Made by a program: the position numbers and the translations under genes. Of a DNA stretch of 64,000 nt, positions 56,365 to 63,439 are shown piece by piece. The notes beneath the pieces were generated by a model. That model did not search any database. It was given only the letters and a program-made list of their open reading frames with translations, and was not told where the DNA came from. Source of the DNA: CAXMQZ01 sp963707075 (lineage in GTDB: Bacteria; Acidobacteriota; Thermoanaerobaculia; Multivoradales; JAHEKO01); the NCBI GenBank assembly GCA_963707075.1, contig CAVPOX010000002.1:1364001-1428000 (forward strand), written 5' to 3'. Numbering within the stretch: position 1 is the stretch's first letter; the number at the start of each line of letters is the position of its first letter.

Positions 56365-56403
56365 TTAGAAATCGACTCCCACTGCGTCCTCTCACCGAAG
56401 GGG

Positions 56404-56418
56404 TACAATTCACCTGAG
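56404..56418 (+). promoter_or_regulatory. Leaderless kinase promoter, copy 7
   Basis: TACAAT at 56404-56409, nine bases, then GTG as start codon. Confidence 0.6.
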
Positions 56419-59136
56419 GTGATCGGGCAAACACTCTCCCAGTTCAAGATCACCGCCAAGCTGGGTGAAGGTGGCATGGGGGAGGTATACCGCGCCGAGG
56501 ACACCAAACTCGGACGCGAGGTGGCGATCAAGGTCCTGCCCAAGGCATTCACAGAGAACCCGGAACGCTTTGCTCGTTTCGAGCGCGAAGCCCACGTCCT
56601 GGCCTCCCTGAACCACCCCAACATCGCGGCCATCTATGACTTGGCTGAGGATCAAGGCATCCACTTCCTGGTGCTGGAGCTGGCGGTGGGCGAAGATCTC
56701 GCCACGCGTCTTTCCCGCGGCCCCATCGCCGTCGCGGATGTCCTCCCGCTAGCCCTCCAGATTGCGGAAGCCATGGAGGCGGCGCACGCGAAGGGCATCG
56801 TCCACCGCGACCTGAAGCCGGCCAACATCATGGTCGATCCCGACGACAAGATCAAAGTCCTCGATTTCGGGCTTGCCAAGGCCCGGGAGGTCGGGCCGGG
56901 AGAGTCGGACAGCCTGTCGATGTCACCGACGCTGACCGCCCAGATGACACAAGCCGGGACCGTCCTGGGCACCGCTGCGTACATGAGCCCCGAGCAGGCG
57001 CGAGGTCAGGAGGTCGACGGGCAGACCGACATCTGGGCTCTGGGAGTCGTGCTCTACGAGATGCTGACCGGCGAGCGGACGTTCTCGGGCACTACCGCTA
57101 CCGACACGATCGCCGCCATCATCGAGCGTGAGCCCGATTGGAGTGCTCTACCCCCGGCAACGCCTCCCTTGGTCCGGAGTCTCCTGCGCTGCTGTCTGCA
57201 GAAGGACCGAAGGCACCGTCTTCACGACGTCGCCGACGCCCGTCTCGAGCTCGAGGAGGCTCTGCAGGCACCCGCGGGCGGTCTCGCAGCACCCGAGGTG
57301 CGGGGCCGCCGACCATCAGCGGCCCGAAGGAGTCTGCCGTGGCTCATCGTCGGAGGACTGCTCGTTGCTCTCGCGACTGGATGGGTTGTCCGGGGTCTTG
57401 GTGACCCGGAGGTCTCCTTGTCGACAGCTCACGTGTCGATCGAGCTGGCCGCTGGCTCAACGTTCGATTACCACTACCGATACAGCCCCTCCCTCGCGAT
57501 CTCGCCGGAAGGCCAAACGTTGGTCTGGGCCGCCGATGGCTCAGACGGAGTGCGACGACTCTATCTCCGGCGACTCGATCAGCCCGAGGCCCGGGCGATC
57601 CCCGGCACCGAGAACGCCGACGGCCCCTTCTTCTCCCCGGACGGTCGTTGGATCGCTTACTTCGACGATACCGAGAAGCTGCTCGAGAAGGTGTCTGTCG
57701 AAGGCGGCATGCCGATCAGAATCTGCGACACACCTGGTGGGTCAAGGGGCGGCACCTGGAGTGCGAACGGAGAGATCGTCTTCACTCGCGGGTATGACAG
57801 CGGGCTCTCCCGTGTGTCTGTTGACGATGGCGTGCCCGAGATCCTGACTGAGATTGACCGTGACGCCGGCGTCAAGACACATCGTCATCCGCAGTTCCTG
57901 CCCAATGGCCGAGCCGTTCTCTTCATGGCTGCGGACATGGACACTGAAACGTACAGTGACTCGCGCATCGAGGCCCTGGATCTCGACAGCGGAGAGCGCA
58001 CGATCCTGGTCGAAGGAGGGATGAGCCCCCGCTACACCGATTCTGGCCATCTGGTCTTTGCACACCAAGGGACACTCATGGCCATGTCACTGGATCCCGA
58101 CACGCTGAAAGTCAGGGGCCAGCCAAAGCAGGTCTTCGACGGCATAGTCACCCATGAGGGCCAGGGCTTCGCTGACTTCGCCATCGCAGCAGACGGAACC
58201 CTCTTCTACGTGCCGGGCGGACCCGAGACCTTCTTCCAACGCTTCGTCCAGGCTGATCGCAGCGGCCGGCTGGAGCCGCTCCCCCTGCCGGAGCGACCCT
58301 ACACCACCACCTTCAGCGTCTCACCGGACGGCCGCATTCTCGCCGCCACGGTGGCGGCTACCAACTTCGATATCTGGTTGTGGGACTTCCAGCGGCGTGT
58401 CTTCAGTCGCCTCACGAGGGGCGGGAATAACCAAACCCCAGTGTGGACACCCGACGGAAGGGGCCTCGTCTTCAGGACCGATCGGCGCACCTCCGGAGCA
58501 TCGGACTTCCATTGGGTGCCTGCCGACGCCAGCCAGCCGTCCCGGCCCATCTACGAGTCGCAGAGGATGGCTGCGCCATGGTCTTGGACACCCGATGGTC
58601 GACAGCTCGTCTACTACGAACACGATCCCGAGAAGGACTTCGACATCTGGGTGCTGCCGATCGGAGAGGACTTGAAGGCTGGCAAGCCTCGACCCGTGGT
58701 GGCCTCCCCCGCCAGGGAGACCTACTCAGCGGTATCGCCAGATGGTCGTTGGCTAGCCTACGCTTCGGACGAATCCGGCAGGCGAGAGGTCTACATCCAG
58801 TCGTTGCCGGGCCCCGGACCGCGGGCGCAGGTCTCTGCCGGTGGAGGAACATGGCCCAGGTGGGGATCCAACAGCGAGGAGATATTCTACGTAGATTCGG
58901 TGTCGCGGCAGTTGATGGAGGTGTCCGTTCGCAGCGAGCCGGAGCTCGCCCTTGGAGCCCCGAAGGCCCTGTTTCCTCTCGAGGCGACCAGCGACGCGTT
59001 CACCGTCACTCCGGACGGAGAACACTTCGTCTTCACCCAAAGAGGCTCCCAGTCTCACCCGATCACGCAGCTCCGTATCGTCTTCAACTGGTTCGACGAG
59101 GTCGACCGCATTTTGACCGACACAGGCGGGCGCTAG
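56419..59136 (+). CDS. Membrane Ser/Thr protein kinase with PD40 propeller
   Basis: 905 residues from GTG 56419. The frame is open for 48 codons upstream, but the promoter, the repeat module and the conserved IGQTLSQFKITAKLGEGGM opening fix the start here. Lys38, Asp131 (HRDLKPAN), Asp149 (DFGLAK), AAYMSPEQARG; helix about 306-325; propeller with FSPDGRWIAYFD, VSPDGRILAATV and VSPDGRWLAYAS. Only gene between two tRNA-Ser fragments. Confidence 0.93.
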   Translation: MIGQTLSQFKITAKLGEGGMGEVYRAEDTKLGREVAIKVLPKAFTENPERFARFEREAHVLASLNHPNIAAIYDLAEDQGIHFLVLELAVGEDLATRLSRGPIAVADVLPLALQIAEAMEAAHAKGIVHRDLKPANIMVDPDDKIKVLDFGLAKAREVGPGESDSLSMSPTLTAQMTQAGTVLGTAAYMSPEQARGQEVDGQTDIWALGVVLYEMLTGERTFSGTTATDTIAAIIEREPDWSALPPATPPLVRSLLRCCLQKDRRHRLHDVADARLELEEALQAPAGGLAAPEVRGRRPSAARRSLPWLIVGGLLVALATGWVVRGLGDPEVSLSTAHVSIELAAGSTFDYHYRYSPSLAISPEGQTLVWAADGSDGVRRLYLRRLDQPEARAIPGTENADGPFFSPDGRWIAYFDDTEKLLEKVSVEGGMPIRICDTPGGSRGGTWSANGEIVFTRGYDSGLSRVSVDDGVPEILTEIDRDAGVKTHRHPQFLPNGRAVLFMAADMDTETYSDSRIEALDLDSGERTILVEGGMSPRYTDSGHLVFAHQGTLMAMSLDPDTLKVRGQPKQVFDGIVTHEGQGFADFAIAADGTLFYVPGGPETFFQRFVQADRSGRLEPLPLPERPYTTTFSVSPDGRILAATVAATNFDIWLWDFQRRVFSRLTRGGNNQTPVWTPDGRGLVFRTDRRTSGASDFHWVPADASQPSRPIYESQRMAAPWSWTPDGRQLVYYEHDPEKDFDIWVLPIGEDLKAGKPRPVVASPARETYSAVSPDGRWLAYASDESGRREVYIQSLPGPGPRAQVSAGGGTWPRWGSNSEEIFYVDSVSRQLMEVSVRSEPELALGAPKALFPLEATSDAFTVTPDGEHFVFTQRGSQSHPITQLRIVFNWFDEVDRILTDTGGR

Positions 59137-59178
59137 GTTTCGACTGCCGGCCGGTTAGAGGGCTCCGGTAGGAGCGGC

Positions 59179-59300
59179 AGGGCGGAGGGGGTGGGATTCG
59201 AGTCATTTCACGACTCGAAACGAACGGTGTCTTCTGGCAGGCTCGGGACGAGCCCTCGCCTCGCTAGGGTTCGAAGCCCTTCCCCTCCTATCCCGCTCTG
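59179..59300 (-). repeat. tRNA-Ser 3'-terminal fragment plus shared insertion
   Basis: CGGAGGGGGTGGGATTCGA (59181-59199) is identical to the 3' end of the intact tRNA-Ser. It breaks in the T-loop and continues with the about 80-bp sequence also present at 43170-43238, ending GGGTTCGAA. Marks another breakpoint of the locus. Confidence 0.75.
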
Positions 59301-59357
59301 ATCTTCGGACGTGACCTACAAAGGGCCGTGCCAATCGCTAAAGAGGTGCACTTTGTT

Positions 59358-59463
59358 GGCGGAAGGGGTGGGGATTCGAACCAACGGTCCGCGTGCTCTG
59401 GCGTGGGAGGGTGTGACGGGGACGGCGACCAAAGGGAGCCAACGGACGCCGGTTTTCAAGACC
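59358..59463 (-). repeat. tRNA-Ser fragment with enlarged variable region, module F
   Basis: TGGCGGAAGGGG, GGATTCGAACC, the same ~45-base variable-arm expansion as at 54988, then GACGCCGGTTTTCAAGACC. It has mutations in the acceptor part and lacks the 5' half. Confidence 0.8.
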
Positions 59464-59494
59464 ACTTTCTATCTACGCATGACAGCTCTCCACA

Positions 59495-59595
59495 GCAACT
59501 AGCCACAAAGCGACGGGGTCTCCCTGGGGGTTGATTGTGGTGGCCCCTGCTGAGAGTGACGGTTAGTTGCGGTCTAGTGGACCAGGAGTGGACCA
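59495..59595. repeat. Attachment-like module F (TGGACCA type)
   Basis: GCAACTAGCC (59495-59504) / GGTTAGTTGC (59561-59570) inverted repeat, seven bases, TGGACCA (59578) and TGGACCA (59589), 11 bp apart. The same heptamer pair recurs at 62384/62395 beside the intact tRNA, bracketing the kinase gene. Confidence 0.7.
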
Positions 59596-59707
59596 AGTGG
59601 CATGCCGTGACAGGGGGCAGCCTGGCACTGGGTCATTACGTCGAGGCTACCCGGCCAACCTCGCGTACTTCTCCAGCAGGGCCTGGAAGCGGGGGTGCTC
59701 GCGGAGG

Positions 59708-62134
59708 TCAGGGAGCTGGAAGGTTCATCCGGCGCAGGAGCTCCAGAAACCGCGGTTCGTTCCTCAGGGATCGGAGACTCGCAAAGACACCGATGTAGGG
59801 AAGGTTCGGGTCGTGCTCCTCGAAGGCGAGGTCGAGCTGGTCGAGAGCCTCACTGGTCATGCCGGCCTTGGCGAAGGCGATGCCGGCCCACAAGGGGTAA
59901 GTCTTCATCCTCTGGTTCGGCTGGTCCACGTTCGCAACGTGAAAATAAGCCAGCTCCCTCTCGGCACTCGTGAAGCCACCTTCGGCGTAACCGGCTTCCA
60001 TCGCTGCCGCGGCCTCTGGTAAACCGAAGGCCTTCCAAACCGCGACATTCGCCGCGTACGATTCTTCAAGCCTCCCCAGGCAGTAGTAGGACCTGACCAA
60101 TCCGCTCAGGGCGATGGGTTGGTTTGGAGTCGCCTCGAGGACCCCGCGGTAGAAGTCGATGGCTTCATCGCACCGATCTGTCCCGTTCAGCACCACTCCG
60201 TTGAGCACTAGAACCAGAGCGTTGTACGGGTCGAGCTCCAGGGCTCGCTCCATCTGTACGGTGGCCTCGGCGGGGCGCTGGTTGATCAGCAGATAGTGAG
60301 CGTAGTAGGCCCGCACATCCGCCCAGTTCGGCTTCAGCTCGATGGCGCGCCGAAAGGCGGTCTCGGCGCCCTCCCAATCCCAATCGCTCCAGGCTCTGAC
60401 GAGTGCGAGTCCGTAATGGGCTTCGGCAACAGACTCGTCAATCTCGAGGGCTCTTTCTGCGGCCGCTCTTGCCTTCGGTCCAGCCTCTTCCACCGGTGTC
60501 AGGCCCATCTGCTGACGTCCGCCCCAGACCAGTGCAAGGCCAGCGTGAGCCGGGGCGTAGTCCGGATCCCTCTCGAGCGCTTGCTCGAAGTAGTGCTGGG
60601 CAGCCTCCAGACCTGCCGGGGTCATCTCGGCGATCTGGGCCTGTCCTTTGAGATAGGCCTCGTAGGCCTCCGGGTCGACTTCGCGGCTGCTGGCGAGAAA
60701 GGCTTCTTCCTGCGGTGTCAGCGTGACCTGGATCTCCTGGGCAATCGCCTGGGCCACTTCGCCCTGCAGGGTCAGGATGCTCGAGATCTCGCGCTCGTAG
60801 CGGTCGGCCCACAGGTTGGTCTCGGTGGCGGCTTCGATGAGCTGAGCGTTGACCGCGATACGATCGCCCTCGCGCGCGACCGAGCCCTCGACGAGACCGT
60901 CGACATTCAGCTCGCGAGCGATCTCCGCGAGCGGTTTGTCGCTGCCTTTGTAGCGCATCGCCGAGGAGCGCGAGGTCACCTGGAGTTCGGCGATCCTGGA
61001 GAGACCGGTGATCAGGGCTTCGGTCATGCCGTCGACCAGGTAGTCCTGCTCCGGGTCGCCCGACAGGTTTCGCATCGGCAGCACTGCGAGGGAGCGGATC
61101 TGCGGACCCTGTTGGGTGACCTCGGTCGGCTCCCCAGGCCCTCGACCCATCAACCACACTACTCCGGCGACGACTGCTAAAACCAGTGCGGCGGCAAGCA
61201 GGACCCGAGCACCGATTCCGAACCGAGTGGTCTTCGACCTGGTCCGAGCGAGCTCTGCTCGTCCGGCGGTCAGTTCGCCTTCGAGCTCTACGAGTTGTGC
61301 GTGCAGCTCCCGAGCCGTAGCAAAGCGATCCTCCGGGTTCTTCGCGAGACATCTCTCGATCGTGCTGACCAGGATCTGGGGGATTCCGGGTCTGAGCTCG
61401 GCGACGGATTCCGGCTCGTCGCGCAGGATACTCGACATGAGAGTCACCGAATTCTCGCCGTGAAACGGACGCAACCCGCAGGCCATCTCGTACAGCACGA
61501 CTCCGAAGGAGAAGATGTCCGTCCGAGGATCCACCGGCCTTCCCTGGATCTGCTCCGGCGACATGTAGGGCACGGTGCCCACGACCAGTCCTTGCCGGGT
61601 CAGTGGCTCCATCTCGGTCTGGAGCTCGGTTTCCAGCTGTGTGTCCAACAGGGTGTGCGCCTCCTGCCGGGACTTCGCCAGGCCGAAGTCGAGCACTTTC
61701 ACCCGGCCTTCATTCGTCACCATAATGTTGGCTGGCTTGAGGTCGCGATGGATGATGCCCTTCTCGTGTGCTGCAGCGAGCGCATCCGTCATGGCAACGG
61801 CAGTCTCGAGGATCTTCTCGACAGGAAGCTCACCTCTGGAGATCAATTTCGAGAGGGACTCGCCCTGCACCAACTGCATGGTGAGAAACCGGATCCCGTC
61901 CGACTCCTCTACCGTGTGAATCGCCACGATATTCGGATGGTCCAGGGACGCGAGCACCCTGGCTTCCCGCTTGAAGCGGGCAAGGCTGTCCGCATCGCCC
62001 GAGAGTGCCGCTGGCAAGACCTTGAGCGCCACATGACGCTTCAGCGTCGTATCCTCGGCTCGATACACCTCACCCATTCCACCCGCCCCGAGCTTGTCGA
62101 GGATCTTGTAGTGACCCAGGGTCTGACCGATCAT
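59708..62134 (-). CDS. Membrane Ser/Thr protein kinase with TolB-like and TPR domains
   Basis: 808 residues from ATG 62134, which has AAGGACGG five bases upstream (an alternative TTG at 62164 is unlikely). Glycine loop GAGGMGEV, Lys38 (VALKVL), Asp131 (HRDLKPAN), Asp149 (DFGLAK), VPYMSPEQ; helix about 307-329; TolB-like domain (SLAVLPMRNLSGDPEQDYLV begins it); TPR repeats (DYAPAHAGLALVWGG, AEAHYGLALVRAWSD and others). The only kinase here with an ordinary ribosome site and the only one on this strand. It sits alone between a tRNA-Ser fragment and the intact tRNA-Ser. Confidence 0.93.
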   Translation of the reverse strand: MIGQTLGHYKILDKLGAGGMGEVYRAEDTTLKRHVALKVLPAALSGDADSLARFKREARVLASLDHPNIVAIHTVEESDGIRFLTMQLVQGESLSKLISRGELPVEKILETAVAMTDALAAAHEKGIIHRDLKPANIMVTNEGRVKVLDFGLAKSRQEAHTLLDTQLETELQTEMEPLTRQGLVVGTVPYMSPEQIQGRPVDPRTDIFSFGVVLYEMACGLRPFHGENSVTLMSSILRDEPESVAELRPGIPQILVSTIERCLAKNPEDRFATARELHAQLVELEGELTAGRAELARTRSKTTRFGIGARVLLAAALVLAVVAGVVWLMGRGPGEPTEVTQQGPQIRSLAVLPMRNLSGDPEQDYLVDGMTEALITGLSRIAELQVTSRSSAMRYKGSDKPLAEIARELNVDGLVEGSVAREGDRIAVNAQLIEAATETNLWADRYEREISSILTLQGEVAQAIAQEIQVTLTPQEEAFLASSREVDPEAYEAYLKGQAQIAEMTPAGLEAAQHYFEQALERDPDYAPAHAGLALVWGGRQQMGLTPVEEAGPKARAAAERALEIDESVAEAHYGLALVRAWSDWDWEGAETAFRRAIELKPNWADVRAYYAHYLLINQRPAEATVQMERALELDPYNALVLVLNGVVLNGTDRCDEAIDFYRGVLEATPNQPIALSGLVRSYYCLGRLEESYAANVAVWKAFGLPEAAAAMEAGYAEGGFTSAERELAYFHVANVDQPNQRMKTYPLWAGIAFAKAGMTSEALDQLDLAFEEHDPNLPYIGVFASLRSLRNEPRFLELLRRMNLPAP

Positions 62135-62361
62135 GAAGACCGTCCTTGATCTGACTTGTCCCAATCCTACGCCGATCCGGAGTCCTCAGTACCACCCATG
62201 CGGGTAGGAATGAACTGACTACGGCGGCGGCTCTCCTTCAACTTCCTTTGCCTCTGAATTCCTGGTAGCTATCTGAAATATTCGCGAGCCTCTCCCGTGG
62301 CTCCGAGATACCTCTTCTGGCCAAGGAGATATATCGGAAGCATTCACTGAGGGTTCAGGAA

Positions 62362-62401
62362 TGGTCCGGAAGGTCCATCGAAATGGACCAGGAGTGGACC
62401 A
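62362..62401. repeat. TGGACCA repeat cluster near the intact tRNA-Ser
   Basis: TGGACCA at 62384 and 62395 (11 bp apart), with inverted half-copies TGGTCC (62362) and GGTCCA (62372) next to them. About 40 bases from the tRNA 3' end. Confidence 0.65.
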
Positions 62402-62437
62402 CGGGCATTGAGTCGCTGCTACTCAATAGGGAGAAAG

Positions 62438-62527
62438 TGGCGGAGGGGGTGGGATTCGAACCCACGGTCGGCGTGAACCGACGCCGGTTTTCAAGACCGG
62501 TGCTTTCGACCACTCAGCCACCCCTCC
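62438..62527 (-). tRNA. tRNA-Ser(TGA)
   Basis: A complete class II tRNA on the minus strand. Acceptor GGAGGGG pairs with CCCCTCC; D-arm begins TGGCTGAGTGG. The anticodon stem CCGGT/ACCGG carries loop CTTGAAA with anticodon TGA (complement TCA at 62491-62493). The long variable arm is GTCGG/CCGAC, the T-arm GTGGG TTCGAAT CCCAC, and an encoded CCA lies at 62438-62440. Intact and apparently functional; it is the probable integration target of the array to its left. Confidence 0.97.
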
Positions 62528-62607
62528 GTGAGTGGTGAGACCACACAGCATACTCGGACCCGCTGCGGTTTTGAAGCCGCTATCTCAGCTACCACCAACC
62601 GTCGACG

Positions 62608-63048
62608 TCACAGGTAATCTCGCAGCTGCAGCGTTCGCATGTCCCCGATCGATGGAATCTGTCTGTCGTTGGTCAGGAAGGCGGTGCATCCTGCCTGCAG
62701 GGCACTTGCAACCTGCAGAGCGTCGGGAGTCTTCAAGCCAGCCAGGGCTCGAATCCTGGCGGCAAGTCGGATCGACACGCGGTCGAGATCCAGGAGGTGG
62801 AGACCTCGACTTCGACTCAGGAGCGACTCGTATGCTTCGGCCAATCGATGGTTCCCGGCACGAATTGGCCCTACGAGCGTTTCGAGCAGCGTCAACGTCG
62901 AGGTGGTGGCCGGAAGTGACCCCGAATCGATGCCCTCGAAGACCTGCTCCACAATGGGAAGGAAACTTTGATCTTCTTCGATGAAGTAGATGAAGACTGC
63001 GGTATCGAGTGCCACAGGTCCCGCGCCCAGATCTTCGATCAGTCCCAA
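62608..63048 (-). CDS. PIN-domain toxin (VapC-like)
   Basis: 146 residues. Acidic metal residues of the PIN nuclease: Asp in ALDTAVFIYFIE, Glu in LTLLETLV, Asp in LKTPDALQ, Asp in FLTNDRQ. It cleaves RNA (tRNA or mRNA) when free of antitoxin. It overlaps the antitoxin gene by 10 bases and lies 80 bases from the tRNA-Ser. Confidence 0.9.
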   Translation of the reverse strand: MGLIEDLGAGPVALDTAVFIYFIEEDQSFLPIVEQVFEGIDSGSLPATTSTLTLLETLVGPIRAGNHRLAEAYESLLSRSRGLHLLDLDRVSIRLAARIRALAGLKTPDALQVASALQAGCTAFLTNDRQIPSIGDMRTLQLRDYL

Positions 63049-63269
63049 GAGTCTCGTTCCCGAGCGACATACTCCGTGGCATCGACTTCTGACCAGGTCG
63101 ACTTGCCCAGGCCGCGCAGTTCGAGGATCGACCGCGTCCGCCGGGAATCAACCGCCTCCTCCAGCAGATGGATCACCTCCTGGGAGATCGAGCGATGATC
63201 GTGTTTGGCTCTTTCTCGTAACTGCTCGTACAGCTCGTCTGGGAAGCCCTTGATGTTGAGGATGGCCAT
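63039..63269 (-). CDS. Ribbon-helix-helix antitoxin (FitA/VapB-like)
   Basis: 76 residues from ATG 63269 (AGGAGT upstream). MAILNIKGFPDELYEQLRER is the ribbon-helix-helix DNA-binding segment of FitA-type antitoxins. The C-terminal ILELRGLGKSTWSEVDATEY wraps the toxin. A start at 63293 is possible but lies inside the operator palindrome. Confidence 0.88.
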   Translation of the reverse strand: MAILNIKGFPDELYEQLRERAKHDHRSISQEVIHLLEEAVDSRRTRSILELRGLGKSTWSEVDATEYVARERDSWD

Positions 63270-63286
63270 AGGGTTACTCCTTTTTT

Positions 63287-63301
63287 CCTCCATTATGGAG
63301 G
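63287..63301. promoter_or_regulatory. Palindromic operator of the VapBC module
   Basis: CCTCCATTATGGAGG, a perfect 7-bp palindrome with a single central base, 18 bases ahead of the antitoxin ATG. Expected autorepression site. Confidence 0.6.
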
Positions 63302-63439
63302 CTCACTTGTGAAAGGTCAATCGACACCACTCCTCAAGACGAGATCCCGCCGATGAATCTTGCCCGACCCACTTGCCGGTGGCTCGCCCCGAGGCTCCGG
63401 TAAGATCAACATCCCTGCTGCGGTAAGGAGGAGCTGTCG

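Noticed and set aside
56275..56418. 48-codon N-terminal extension of the kinase at 56419
   Set aside because: The extension would be encoded by the repeat module and the promoter, and all sister kinases begin at the MIGQTL position.
35253..62527. Integrase or transposase gene inside the array
   Set aside because: I read both strands for the tyrosine recombinase R-H-R-Y region, DDE and serine-recombinase signatures and found none; the elements appear non-autonomous.
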